64,000 nucleotides of DNA from Paenibacillus sp. sptzw28 (GTDB lineage: Bacteria > Bacillota > Bacilli > Paenibacillales > Paenibacillaceae), in the NCBI RefSeq assembly GCF_019550795.1, contig NZ_CP080545.1, positions 4,808,001 through 4,872,000 on the forward strand, in the 5' to 3' direction. The notes beneath the pieces are model-generated. The model saw nothing but the letters and a program-made list of their open reading frames with translations, was not told the origin of the DNA and ran no database searches. Both the position numbers and the translations under genes were made by a program. Below, one piece after another: positions 15,304 through 24,320 of this stretch (position 1 is its first letter; the number at the start of each line of letters is the position of its first letter).

Positions 15304-17241
15304 TTAAACCTGCTTGGAGTTGATCTCTTCCCGAAGAAGTTCAATAGCTTCGACAATCGGCTTAGCTCCAATGTCCCCTTCTCCACGCTTGCGGATCGAC
15401 ACCGTGCCGGATTGCGCCTCATTATCGCCTACGACCAGCATATACGGCGCTTTCTCAAGCTGCGCTTCACGGATCTTGTAGCCGAGCTTCTCGTTGCGGA
15501 GGTCGGCTTCCACGCGAATTCCGGCCAGCTGCAGCTTCTCTTCGACCTCGTGGGCATACGCTTCATAAGCGGTTGATACCGGGATGATCTTCGCTTGAAC
15601 CGGTGACAGCCACAACGGCAGCGCGCCGGCGAAATTCTCAAGCAGGAAGGCCGTCATCCGCTCCATCGTACTAATAATGCCGCGGTGGATAACTACAGGT
15701 CTGTGCTTCTTGCCGTCGTCTCCCACATATTCAAGCTCAAAGCGTTCCGGCAGCAGAAAATCAAGCTGTGCGGTGGACAGCGTCTCTTCCTTGCCAAGCG
15801 CCGTCTTAATCTGAACGTCAAGCTTCGGCCCGTAGAATGCGGCTTCGCCCTCTGCTTCAAAGAACGGCAATCCAAGCTCTTCCACGACCTCACGCAGCAT
15901 GCGCTGAGACATCTCCCACATCTCGTCATTCGGGAAATACTTCTCGGTATCGTGAGGATCCCGGTAGGAAAGGCGGAACCGGTACTCTTTAATGCCGAAG
16001 TCCTCGTAAACCTGGCGGATCAAGTTGATAACACGGGCGAATTCATCCTTAATCTGGTCGGGACGGCAAAAAATATGCGCATCGTTAAGAGTCATTGCGC
16101 GGACGCGGTGAAGCCCGGTGAGGGCGCCGGACATTTCGTATCTATGCATAGTGCCAAGCTCAGCCACCCGTACCGGAAGATCACGGTAGGACCGCATCTC
16201 GCTCTTGAATATCATCATATGGTGCGGGCAGTTCATCGGACGCAGGACGAGCTCCTCATTGTCCATTATCATTTTCGGGAACATGTCTTCACTGTAATGC
16301 TCCCAGTGTCCGCTCGTTTTGTACAGCTCGACATTCGCCAGCACCGGTGTGTATACGTGCTGATAACCAAGCCGCTCCTCGAGATCGACGATATACCGCT
16401 CCATCGTACGGCGCAGCTTCGCGCCGTTCGGCAGCCACAATGGCAAACCTTGTCCGACCTCACGGGAGAACGTGAACATTTTCAGCTCTCGGCCGAGCTT
16501 CCTGTGATCGCGTTTCTTGGCTTCTTCCAGAAAATGAAGGTGCTCGTCAAGCTGCGATTTTTTTGGGAAAGCCGTACCATATATACGCTGCAGCATTTTA
16601 TTTTTCGAATCGCCCCGCCAGTAAGCACCGGCAACGCTGAGCAGCTTGAACGCTTTAATTCGGCCTGTGGACGGCAGATGAGGTCCGCGGCACAGATCAA
16701 AAAACTCCCCCTGATCGTAGATGGTAAGCTCAGCTTCCGCCGGAAGGTCGCGGATAAGCTCCAGCTTCAGCGGATCGCCAAGATCCGTAAAGATTGCGAT
16801 CGCTTCCTCACGGCTGACGACCCGCCTCCGGATCGGCAGATTCTCCTGCACGATGCGCTCCATCTCTTTCTCGATTTTCGTCAGATCCTCCGGGGTAAGC
16901 GATTGCTCCATATCGATGTCGTAATAAAAGCCATCCTCGATGACGGGGCCGATCCCGAGCTTTACTTCCGTTTTTCCGTAAAGCCGTTTGATAGCCTGAG
17001 CCATTAAATGCGCTGTGCTGTGGCGGTATACTTCAAGGCCGTCCGGTGTGTCCACGGTCACGAGCTCAACGGCAGAATCACCTTCGAGCGGTGTATAAAC
17101 GTCCACCACCTTGCCGTCTACCTTACCGGCTATCGCATTTTTCTTCAGACCGGGGCTTATTGAGCCCGCGACATCTTCAACAGTCGTACCCTGTTCATAC
17201 TCCCTGACTGCGCCGTCCGGCAGCTTCACTTGAATTGCCAT
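15304..17241 (-). CDS. thrS: Threonyl-tRNA synthetase
   Basis: Charges tRNA-Thr. Full-length (645 aa): TGS domain 1-60, editing domain with [11 protein letters not shown] (about 73) and [12 protein letters not shown], class II catalytic core with motif 2 [11 protein letters not shown], and an anticodon-binding domain from about 535 ([16 protein letters not shown]). SD AGGAGG stands seven bases before the ATG. Control is by a Thr-specific T-box leader. Between the T-box terminator and the SD lie four hairpin repeats, giving an unusually long attenuator-to-start distance of about 200 bases. Confidence 0.97.
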   Translation of the reverse strand: MAIQVKLPDGAVREYEQGTTVEDVAGSISPGLKKNAIAGKVDGKVVDVYTPLEGDSAVELVTVDTPDGLEVYRHSTAHLMAQAIKRLYGKTEVKLGIGPVIEDGFYYDIDMEQSLTPEDLTKIEKEMERIVQENLPIRRRVVSREEAIAIFTDLGDPLKLELIRDLPAEAELTIYDQGEFFDLCRGPHLPSTGRIKAFKLLSVAGAYWRGDSKNKMLQRIYGTAFPKKSQLDEHLHFLEEAKKRDHRKLGRELKMFTFSREVGQGLPLWLPNGAKLRRTMERYIVDLEERLGYQHVYTPVLANVELYKTSGHWEHYSEDMFPKMIMDNEELVLRPMNCPHHMMIFKSEMRSYRDLPVRVAELGTMHRYEMSGALTGLHRVRAMTLNDAHIFCRPDQIKDEFARVINLIRQVYEDFGIKEYRFRLSYRDPHDTEKYFPNDEMWEMSQRMLREVVEELGLPFFEAEGEAAFYGPKLDVQIKTALGKEETLSTAQLDFLLPERFELEYVGDDGKKHRPVVIHRGIISTMERMTAFLLENFAGALPLWLSPVQAKIIPVSTAYEAYAHEVEEKLQLAGIRVEADLRNEKLGYKIREAQLEKAPYMLVVGDNEAQSGTVSIRKRGEGDIGAKPIVEAIELLREEINSKQV

Positions 17242-17255
17242 GATTTATCCTCCTA

Positions 17256-17438
17256 AAAGTTTTTGTGACGAAGGAGCAAAAACTCACTTCGTAAGCATCC
17301 GCCTGGTTTTTGTGACGAAGGAGCAAAAACTCGCTTCGTAAGCATCCGCCTTGTTTTTGTGACGAAGGAGCAAAAACTCGCTTCGTAAGCATCCGCCTGG
17401 TTTTTGTGACGAAGGAGCAAAACTCGCTTCGAAGCGAG
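17256..17438. repeat. Hairpin-repeat array A (4 copies, 47-bp period) in the thrS leader
   Basis: Four copies start at 17260, 17307, 17354 and 17401. On the minus (thrS) strand each is a hairpin GTTTTTG-CTCCTTCGTCA-CAAAAAC, joined by a linker ending ATGCTTACGAAGCGA. The copy next to thrS runs CAAAAACTTTTAGGAGG straight into the thrS SD. The outer end is a perfect palindrome, CTCGCTTC-GAAGCGAG (17423-17438). 47 is not a multiple of three, so the array is not protein-coding. It shares its core with array B upstream of ytxC. Confidence 0.9.
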
Positions 17439-17444
17439 GTGCGC

Positions 17445-17740
17445 AGACAACAAAAAAAGCACGCATCCCGCGAAGGGACGAGTGCTTGTCAGACCCGTGG
17501 TTCCACCCTAATTCAACCGGCGCAGCTGCTTGAAACGGAAAACATAGCGCCAATCCTTGAGAATGTTCTGTAACGGGAACGCCCCGGCGCAGCTTACTAC
17601 CCGATTTATCTCAACCCGGATTCAACTGCACAGCTTCAAAGGGGTATATCCGCCGCTAACGTAAGGAAATTTCAGCCAAGTTCCCTCTCTCTGAGACGCG
17701 TGGATCAGCAGATACATGTCTTTGTCAATGCTTTTATATG
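17445..17740 (-). promoter_or_regulatory. Threonine T-box leader of thrS
   Basis: The minus strand carries the T-box core GGGTGGAACCACGGG (about 17494-17508), the terminator GCACTCGTCCC...GGGATGCGTGC followed by seven T (17449-17486), and an AGTAAG-containing stem III area. The specifier loop GATATACCCC presents ACC, a Thr codon (17643-17645). Uncharged tRNA-Thr would stabilise the antiterminator and allow thrS expression. Confidence 0.93.
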
Positions 17741-17746
17741 CACATA

Positions 17747-17775
17747 ATTATAATCCGATGCCACTTAACGGTCAA
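17747..17775 (-). promoter_or_regulatory. Sigma-A promoter of the thrS leader
   Basis: TTGACC, 17 bases, TATAAT on the minus strand. The -35 contains the ytxC stop codon, so the promoter overlaps the end of the preceding gene. Confidence 0.75.
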
Positions 17776-18764
17776 GTCCTTATTCGCTTCGCATTAATTT
17801 GCTTTGGCAGAACAGCGGGAGCAGGCTGATTGGCCTCATTGAAGAAAAACGAGCAGCGGCTGCATTCGACGCACAGCTGTACGCGTTGCTCGAAAATCGT
17901 TTCGAGCGTCCGCATCACCTGTAGTTCCGGGTGACGGGTGTGAATGACGATTTGGTGAGGAGCAACGGTAATAAGCGTACTGACGATCATGTCCTCCATA
18001 TTCATTTCCGACTCAAGCATCTCGGCTACGATCCGGTCTGCAGGGGCCGCTTCCAACAGTTGGAATTGCTCGTCATAAAGCGCAAATTCACTCCCGCCCC
18101 TATGCAGAACATGCACAATCGGCAGCTTTACCTCCTGTATCCTGACAAAATATTTCAACAACGAAATGAATTCCTGGTACTGCTTATCCATCATGTATTC
18201 ATCGACAGCGAATGCGGCAACCTCACGCAGCTCTTCCCAATATGAAGCAAGACGAAACGTAACGAACCCATCCAGATGAATACGTGTATTGACTGCTAAG
18301 AACGCCTCAATCTCAGCTGCCACTTTGTTCTGCCGGCGTTCCCTGTCGATTTGGAGCATATCGGAATCAGCGCCTTCCCCGTCGAGGGAAGAAGGAATAC
18401 CGCTAAACAACAGGTTCCGGCAGTATTGCTCCACCATTTCCACTTCTTTGGGGTCGTCATAGTGGAATTGCTTGCGAATAATCGCCCGAAGCAGCAGCGG
18501 CTCGATTTCCGTCAAAATATATCTTGCGAAGGCGGTAGCGGCTTTCCGGTATACAAGGGGGCCGTGAACAGGAAGTTTAAATTCGGGAAGCCCCGCGTTG
18601 CATTGAATCTCCTTGCTTTCGTAATTAGGAGTAAAAGCAACGGAAACATCGCCGATCGTGTCCTGAACATTATGTAAATCGACGAATTCATCGTTCAAAC
18701 TCCTGTGCAGCCGATCAACCGCATCGGTTGAAGCCGATATCAAGGAAACAGTGAACAGTTCCAT
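17772..18764 (-). CDS. ytxC: YtxC-like putative sporulation protein
   Basis: A 330-residue protein assigned to the YtxC family from sequence and from its place directly upstream of thrS, as in B. subtilis. Features: an N-terminal ferredoxin-like stretch (MELFTVSLISASTD), a central helical part (AFARYILTEIEPLLLRAIIRKQ; FVTFRLASYWEELREVAAFAVDEY), and a C-terminal CVECSRCSFFF that could bind metal. Its biochemical role is unknown. The ATG at 18764 has AGGGGTG five bases upstream. This SD is fused to the last unit of repeat array B. Confidence 0.8.
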   Translation of the reverse strand: MELFTVSLISASTDAVDRLHRSLNDEFVDLHNVQDTIGDVSVAFTPNYESKEIQCNAGLPEFKLPVHGPLVYRKAATAFARYILTEIEPLLLRAIIRKQFHYDDPKEVEMVEQYCRNLLFSGIPSSLDGEGADSDMLQIDRERRQNKVAAEIEAFLAVNTRIHLDGFVTFRLASYWEELREVAAFAVDEYMMDKQYQEFISLLKYFVRIQEVKLPIVHVLHRGGSEFALYDEQFQLLEAAPADRIVAEMLESEMNMEDMIVSTLITVAPHQIVIHTRHPELQVMRTLETIFEQRVQLCVECSRCSFFFNEANQPAPAVLPKQINAKRIRT

Positions 18765-18776
18765 ACGCTCACCCCT

Positions 18777-19212
18777 AAAAGTTTTTGCGTGGCTCTGCCT
18801 GACCGAGCCGCTATCGGGCGAGGTCAAGCAAAAACTCACTTCGGAAGCATAAGCTAAAAGTTTTTGCGTGGCTCTGCCTGACCGAGCCGCTATCGGGCGA
18901 GGTCAAGCAAAAACTCACTTCGGAAGCATAAGCTAAAAGTTTTTGCGTGGCTCTGCCTGACCGAGCCGCTATCGGGCGAGGTCAAGCAAAAACTCACTTC
19001 GGAAGCATAAGCTAAAAGTTTTTGCGTGGCTCTGCCTGACCGAGCCGCTATTGGGCGAGATCAAGCAAAAACTCACTTCGGAAGCATAAGCTAAATGTTT
19101 TTGCGTGGCTCTGCCTGACCGAGCCGCTATCGGGCGAGATCAAGCAAAAACTCACTTCGGAAGCATAAGCTGCTTTTGCGTGGCTCTGCCTGACCGAGCC
19201 GCTATCCAGCGA
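18777..19212. repeat. Hairpin-repeat array B (5 full copies plus 1 partial, 79-bp period) upstream of ytxC
   Basis: Copies begin at 18777, 18856, 18935, 19014 and 19093, with a truncated sixth from 19172. On the minus strand each has arms GTTTTTGC and GCAAAAAC around an insert holding further dyads (TGACC/GGTCA; GGCTC/GAGCC). The linker TTTTAGCTTATGCTTCCGAAGTGA has the same core as array A. Copies 1-3 are identical; 4 and 5 differ by a few bases, so expansion is recent. The end nearest ytxC reads AAAAACTTTTAGGGGTG, merging with the ytxC SD. Confidence 0.92.
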
Positions 19213-19317
19213 GGTAAACTCGGATGACGTCGTACGTTATTTGTTTTTTCTTGTATTAAGTATATGGTCCGGATGGGGCATATATACGATGCATACTATG
19301 GTGGCACTGGCAGGGGA

Positions 19318-19346
19318 TTGGAATGAAAGTGTATTCGTGGTATATT
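19318..19346 (+). promoter_or_regulatory. Promoter of the diguanylate cyclase gene
   Basis: TTGGAA, 17 bases, TATATT, 38 bases before the ATG. The remaining stretch 19213-19317 shows no gene. Confidence 0.6.
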
Positions 19347-19383
19347 GAATTTCGTACGAAGTTGGCCTTTGGAGTGAAACTTT

Positions 19384-20493
19384 ATGGACTACGAATCACT
19401 TGATTATAACCGTTATCGTTGGAATCGGATGCTGCTGACAGGCTTTTGGGCTATTTTGATTATCTCCCTGTTTTTGGAAGGTTTGTATTTAACGATAACG
19501 GAAATGCCTGCAGGTTCGTTTATTCCGAAATTTATCGTCAAACCGACCATTCTGCAGCTGACCGCGCTATTGTTTGCCGAGACCGCACTGAAGGTGCTTA
19601 AAGGCAAATATCAGGATTATATTCTCATACTTACATCTGCTTTGTTAGCCTATATACTCGTCTATATCCACGATTCGGTTAATTTTTTGCTTCTGGCCTT
19701 GTTCATGCCCGTCATTGTTTCCATCTTTTATTTTCAACCGCGGAAATTAGTTTTTGCCTTAGGAAACACGCTTCTGTCGGTCTATGTTATGTATCTGGCC
19801 AACGAATTTATGCACCGGGAAATCTCACTTGTGGGCTTGACGACGATAACCGTCATGTTTTCCGCTTTTTCACTCGTTGCATGGGGAATTATCATGCGCG
19901 GCAGGGAGCTCATGAGTAACCTTAAATCATATTACGAATCCAATCAGCAGCTGCTTGTCAAAACCATATGGATGGACAAGATGGTAAAGACCGATGCTTT
20001 GACGGATCTATATAATCATATGACCTTTCACGAATATTTTGAAAAGCTTATTGAACAGCACGAACAACACAACCTTCCGCTTCAACTCGCCCTTATCGAT
20101 ATCGATAACTTCAAACAGATCAATGATACGTATGGCCATCGTGCAGGGGATTCCGTTCTCCGCGAAGTGGCGGAAATGATTCGCAGCAAAGCGAATTCGA
20201 ACGACTTTGTGGCCCGCTACGGAGGTGAAGAGTTCGCGATGCTCTTTACGGATAAATCAAAGGCTGACGCGCTTTCAGTTGTTGAACAAATCAGGCAGAA
20301 GATATCGGAAAAACCGCATGATGCTCTTGGCGGAAAGCCTGTGACGGTTAGCATCGGTTTTGGGGAATACACATTAGGGGACGGTAAAGAACGTTTTTTC
20401 ACTCAGGTGGATACTGCGCTGTATAAAGCGAAGAGCTCGGGTAAGAACAAAACTGTAGTCGCTATTGAATCGTTAGAAAGCCAGCTGGCATAA
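19384..20493 (+). CDS. Membrane-bound diguanylate cyclase (GGDEF)
   Basis: Makes c-di-GMP from two GTP. Six hydrophobic segments fill residues about 15-185, forming an integral sensor domain with no family I recognise. A GGDEF domain follows (about 200-365): DALTDLYNHMTF, DIDNFKQINDTYGH, active-site RYGGEEF near 279, and the C-terminal DTALYKAKSSGKN. The RxxD inhibitory I-site is absent upstream of GGEEF, so classic product inhibition is unlikely. SD GGAGTG is seven bases before the ATG. Monocistronic. Confidence 0.9.
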   Translation: MDYESLDYNRYRWNRMLLTGFWAILIISLFLEGLYLTITEMPAGSFIPKFIVKPTILQLTALLFAETALKVLKGKYQDYILILTSALLAYILVYIHDSVNFLLLALFMPVIVSIFYFQPRKLVFALGNTLLSVYVMYLANEFMHREISLVGLTTITVMFSAFSLVAWGIIMRGRELMSNLKSYYESNQQLLVKTIWMDKMVKTDALTDLYNHMTFHEYFEKLIEQHEQHNLPLQLALIDIDNFKQINDTYGHRAGDSVLREVAEMIRSKANSNDFVARYGGEEFAMLFTDKSKADALSVVEQIRQKISEKPHDALGGKPVTVSIGFGEYTLGDGKERFFTQVDTALYKAKSSGKNKTVVAIESLESQLA

Positions 20494-20497
20494 CCAA

Positions 20498-20546
20498 AAG
20501 AGCCCCTTAGCGCCGTCGACATTCCGATCGCGCAAGGGGCTCTTAT
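20498..20546. terminator. Bidirectional terminator between the cyclase and mqnC
   Basis: AAGAGCCCCTT pairs with AAGGGGCTCTT across about 24 bases; it serves two convergent genes. Confidence 0.75.
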
Positions 20547-20555
20547 CCATATCTA

Positions 20556-21692
20556 TCAATTTTGCATTACGAAGTCGTGCTCGACTCCGTCCGTTTCATT
20601 ATAAACTTTCAAAATTTGATATTTCGTATTGCGCTGAGCCGGTATCTTCCCCGTTTCGCGAATTAATTGCAGTATGAGTTCGATATTCACTTTATGCGTC
20701 GTCCCGGCGGCAGAGACAACATTCTCCTCGATCATCGTGCTGCCGAAATCATTACAGCCGTAAGAGAGCGAGAGCTTGCCGATCTCCGGCCCCATCGTAA
20801 CCCAGGAGGACTGAAAGTTATCAATATTATCAAGCGCGATTCTGCTGATGGCGAGCGTCTTCAAGTATTCCTCCGGCGTCGCTTTCTCCCGCTTCATATT
20901 CGTATTCTCCGGCTGGAACGTCCACGGAATAAAGGCAAGGAATCCGGGTGTGTTATAACCGTTCGCTATACATTCGTCCTGCGCCTCGCGGACGCGAAGC
21001 AAATGAAGGGCGCGCTCCTCCATCTCCTCGCCGAAGCCTATTACCATCGTAGCAGTGGTATTCATATTCAGGCGATGCGCGGCCTTCATTACGTCCATCC
21101 AGTCCGTCCAGGAACCTTTGAGCCGGCTGATCTTCCTTCTTGTCCGATCATCGAGAATCTCTCCGCCGCCCCCTGGCAGCGAATCGAGTCCCGCCTCATG
21201 CAGCTGGCGAACGACCTCGTCGAGCGACAGACCTTCCGAAACATCGCGCATTTTATGAATTTCAGCCGGGGAGAACGAGTGCATTGTAATTCCCGGGAAG
21301 TGAGATTTAATTTTACGGAGCAAATCGATGTAATACGTGAACGGCAGATTCGGATTGGTGCCTCCCTGCATTAATATTTCCGTGCCGCCGACGTTTATCG
21401 TTTCTTGAATCTTTTGCAGGATGACCTCATCGGGAAGCACATAACCTTCCGGAGACCCGGGCGCCCGGTAAAACGCGCAGAAACGGCAGTAAACGTCGCA
21501 TACGTTCGTGTAATTGATATTACGTCCGACTACGAAAGTCGTGATTGGTTCAGGGTGGCGCCGCTCCATAAGGATGTTGGCGGCATGGCCCATTTTCTCA
21601 ATTTCATCGGACTCAAACAGCGTAACGACCTGTTCAAGCCCAAGCCGATTTCCATCCAGCGCGTCTTTCAGTATCCGATCCACTTGACTCAT
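20556..21692 (-). CDS. mqnC: Dehypoxanthine futalosine cyclase MqnC (radical SAM)
   Basis: Cyclises dehypoxanthine futalosine in the alternative (futalosine) route to menaquinone. The radical-SAM cluster cysteines are C65, C69 and C72 in CDVYCRFC; GGTEILMQGGTNP and FIPWTFQPENT are MqnC-typical. The start is the ATG at 21692, with GGAGGG 11 bases upstream; the longer frame has no SD. 378 residues, normal. No other mqn genes lie in the window. It implies that this organism uses the futalosine pathway instead of menFDHCEB. No convincing promoter in 21693-21850. Confidence 0.9.
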   Translation of the reverse strand: MSQVDRILKDALDGNRLGLEQVVTLFESDEIEKMGHAANILMERRHPEPITTFVVGRNINYTNVCDVYCRFCAFYRAPGSPEGYVLPDEVILQKIQETINVGGTEILMQGGTNPNLPFTYYIDLLRKIKSHFPGITMHSFSPAEIHKMRDVSEGLSLDEVVRQLHEAGLDSLPGGGGEILDDRTRRKISRLKGSWTDWMDVMKAAHRLNMNTTATMVIGFGEEMEERALHLLRVREAQDECIANGYNTPGFLAFIPWTFQPENTNMKREKATPEEYLKTLAISRIALDNIDNFQSSWVTMGPEIGKLSLSYGCNDFGSTMIEENVVSAAGTTHKVNIELILQLIRETGKIPAQRNTKYQILKVYNETDGVEHDFVMQN

Positions 21693-21856
21693 ATCGATTA
21701 AGTCCCTCCTATTCCGTTCCTGGCTCCTAATTGTCTTCCTCATCGTAACATAAAAAGACTGCCGCAGTCATCAGACAGGCAAGACCGGCGGACCTTTTTA
21801 TACCGTTTGTTCAGCAATTATTCACAGGAATTCGGCTCTGCGGAACAGAATAAAGA

Positions 21857-21890
21857 AACCGTAAGCGAACTGTCACGTCCGCTTACGGTT
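21857..21890 (-). terminator. Terminator of the metA-metI-patB operon
   Basis: AACCGTAAGCG and CGCTTACGGTT arms, then TTCTTTATT on the minus strand. Confidence 0.7.
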
Positions 21891-21916
21891 ATCCAGCCTG
21901 TCAATTCGCAATCCCC

Positions 21917-23110
21917 CTAGTCTGCTGCAGCGGCCTGACGAACCGATGCTGCAAAACGTTCGAGTGCGGCCTCTAATATTGAGCGCGGACACGCGAGATT
22001 AACCCGCAGAAACCCGGCGCCCTGTTTGCCGAATACCGAGCCTTCGCTGAACGCAACTCCCGCTTGTTCGAACATAAGCTTCTTTAACTGCCGGGGGTCC
22101 GCTGAAATAGCGCTGCAGTCCATCCAAACCATATAGGTTCCTTCGGGCTTTATGACCTTTATTTGCGGGAGCTCGGATTGGATAAAGCGAATGAGCGTAT
22201 TCAGATTGCCCTCCAGATAGTCCATAAGCTGCTCCAGCCATTCCTCGCCATAATTATAGCTGCTCTCGACGGCGGTCAAGCCGAAATAGCTTTCCATGTG
22301 CAGGGATAGTGTCTTCAGCAAGTAGTTGTATTTCGTCCGCAGCTCGTCGTTCGGAATAATAACCGATGCAGTCTGCAGACCCGCGAGATTAAACGTTTTG
22401 CTCGGCGCGATGCAAGTAAAGGATATTTGCGCGAAGGCGTCCGAAATCGACGCGAACGGCGTATGGTGATGCCCCCGGAAAACAAGGTCGTGATGGATCT
22501 CGTCTGCAACGACCAGCACGCCGTGCTTCAGGCAAATATCACCGATCCGCTCCAGTTCTGCGCGCGTCCACACACGTCCGCCCGGATTGTGCGGCGAGCA
22601 TAAGAGCAGCAGCTTCGCCCCCTCCTGCGCCTGGCGCTCAAGCAGGTCGAAATCGATCGAATACCGGCCATCCTCCAGAATAAGCGGGTTATCTTCTACG
22701 ACACGCCCGTTCATCTTGATCACATCGTAGAAAGGATAATATACCGGCGATTGCAGGATGACACGATCCCCGGGCTCGGTATTTGCGAGCACAATCATGC
22801 TTAGCGCAGGCACGACGCCCGGGCTCGATGTGATCCATTCGTGGCGCACGTTCCAGCCATGGCGGCGGGAAAGCCAGCCGCTCACCGCTTCAAAGTAAGA
22901 GTCCGGCCGGAATGTGTAACCGTAAATTCCCAGCTCAGCCCGCTTCTTAATCGCCTCCACTACTTCCTGCGGCGGCTCGAAGTCCATATCCGCAACCCAT
23001 AGCGGCAGTATGTCCTCACGGCCGAACAGCTTCTCGGACTGATCCCATTTATAAGAGGCTGTACCTCTGCGGTCAATCAGCCGATCAAAATCATACTTGA
23101 TTCCTGCCAT
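21917..23110 (-). CDS. patB: Cystathionine beta-lyase, MalY/PatB type
   Basis: PLP enzyme cleaving cystathionine to homocysteine, pyruvate and ammonia. Fold type I aminotransferase-like: PLWVADMDFEPP near 35, CSPHNPGGR, VADEIHHDL, and the PLP lysine in APSKTFNLAG. 397 residues. Third gene of the methionine operon; the stop of metI and this ATG are separated by a few bases, with GGGGAGG overlapping the end of metI. In B. subtilis the corresponding step is done by MetC; here the MalY/PatB type takes its position. Confidence 0.88.
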   Translation of the reverse strand: MAGIKYDFDRLIDRRGTASYKWDQSEKLFGREDILPLWVADMDFEPPQEVVEAIKKRAELGIYGYTFRPDSYFEAVSGWLSRRHGWNVRHEWITSSPGVVPALSMIVLANTEPGDRVILQSPVYYPFYDVIKMNGRVVEDNPLILEDGRYSIDFDLLERQAQEGAKLLLLCSPHNPGGRVWTRAELERIGDICLKHGVLVVADEIHHDLVFRGHHHTPFASISDAFAQISFTCIAPSKTFNLAGLQTASVIIPNDELRTKYNYLLKTLSLHMESYFGLTAVESSYNYGEEWLEQLMDYLEGNLNTLIRFIQSELPQIKVIKPEGTYMVWMDCSAISADPRQLKKLMFEQAGVAFSEGSVFGKQGAGFLRVNLACPRSILEAALERFAASVRQAAAAD

Positions 23111-23116
23111 TGCCCT

Positions 23117-24277
23117 TTACGCCTCCCCGATTTCGCGTTTCGCCGCTTCAAGCGCCTGCGCCAAATCGGCGATAAGGTCATCTGCATGCTCGATACCGAC
23201 GGAGAATCGGAGAAGCCGGTCGTCCACTCCGATTTGACGGCGGATTTCTTCCGGAATATCGGCGTGCGTTTGCACCGCCGGATAGGTCATAAGTGATTCG
23301 ACACCGCCGAGGCTTTCCGCAAAGGCGATTAGTTGAATGTGCCGGAGGATCGGCTCCACATAGCGGGCATCCTTCAGCCGGAACGAGAAAATTCCGGTAT
23401 TGCCGGAGGATTGGCGGTTCTGAATATCGTGGCCCGGATGATGAGGCAGCGCCGGATAATACACTTCCTCGACAGCTTCGTGCGCGAGCAGCCAGCCGGC
23501 AAGGCGCGTCGCATTCTGCTGATGGCGCTCCATGCGCAGAGCGAGCGTCTTCATCCCCCTCATGAGAAGCCAGGAATCCTGCGCGCCGAGCACCGCTCCG
23601 ATGGAATTATGAAGGAAGCCCATTTGCTCGGACAGCTCTTTGCCTTTTGTGACGATAATTCCCGCCAGAACATCATTATGGCCGCCAAGGTATTTAGTAG
23701 CGCTATGAATGATGATATCCGCCCCAAGCTCAAGCGGACGCTGGAAGAACGGCGTCAGCAGCGTATTGTCGACAATGGTGAGCATACCCCTCGACTTCGC
23801 CCAGGCGCAGACCCGTTCGATGTCGGTAATCATCATAAGCGGATTGGTAGGCGTCTCGATCAGAACCGCTTTCGTATTCGGTGTGCAGAGTGAAGTCATC
23901 GCATCGATATCGTTCGTGTCGACATAAGACGCCGTTACGCCAAAACGGCTCATAATACGTTCGAGCAGTCGGTATGTGCCGCCGTACAAATCAAGGGAGA
24001 CCAGCAGGTGGTCGCCTTGGCTCAACATCGCGAAGATCGTTTGCAAGGCCGCCATCCCGGTGCTGCAGGCAAATCCGGCATCGCCGGATTCCAGCTCGGC
24101 TGCGGCATCCTCAAGCACTTTACGCGTCGGGCTCTTCGTCCGGGCATAATCGAAGCCCGTGCTCTCGCCAAGCTTCGGATGGCGGAAGGCGGTCGACTGA
24201 TAAATCGGGAAGCTGACTGCGCCGGTCACCGGCTCTTTCTGAGATCCAATCTGCGCCAAACGGCTTTCAATTTTCAT
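23117..24277 (-). CDS. metI: Cystathionine gamma-synthase / O-acetylhomoserine thiolyase
   Basis: PLP trans-sulfuration enzyme joining O-acetylhomoserine with cysteine to give cystathionine. Diagnostic parts: STGFDYARTKSPTR, CSTGMAALQTI, SLDLYGGTYRL, ETPTNPLM and the PLP lysine in IIHSATKYLGGHND. It matches B. subtilis MetI along its length. The ATG at 24277 has AAAAGGAG ten bases upstream. It lies between metA, which supplies the acylated homoserine, and patB, which cleaves the product. Confidence 0.9.
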   Translation of the reverse strand: MKIESRLAQIGSQKEPVTGAVSFPIYQSTAFRHPKLGESTGFDYARTKSPTRKVLEDAAAELESGDAGFACSTGMAALQTIFAMLSQGDHLLVSLDLYGGTYRLLERIMSRFGVTASYVDTNDIDAMTSLCTPNTKAVLIETPTNPLMMITDIERVCAWAKSRGMLTIVDNTLLTPFFQRPLELGADIIIHSATKYLGGHNDVLAGIIVTKGKELSEQMGFLHNSIGAVLGAQDSWLLMRGMKTLALRMERHQQNATRLAGWLLAHEAVEEVYYPALPHHPGHDIQNRQSSGNTGIFSFRLKDARYVEPILRHIQLIAFAESLGGVESLMTYPAVQTHADIPEEIRRQIGVDDRLLRFSVGIEHADDLIADLAQALEAAKREIGEA

Positions 24278-24320
24278 TGTGTGAAGGCTCCTTTTCAGTT
24301 CGTATAGAGGTTGTGAAGCT

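Noticed and set aside
17195..17553. Three overlapping minus-strand frames across array A reading repeated RHKNQADAY / LTKRVFAPSS peptides
   Set aside because: They are one 47-base repeat read in rotating frames; period not divisible by three, T-box and SD overlap. Not proteins.
18777..19212. CRISPR array
   Set aside because: Regular 79-base spacing, but units are near-identical throughout with no unique spacers, and no cas genes are in the window.
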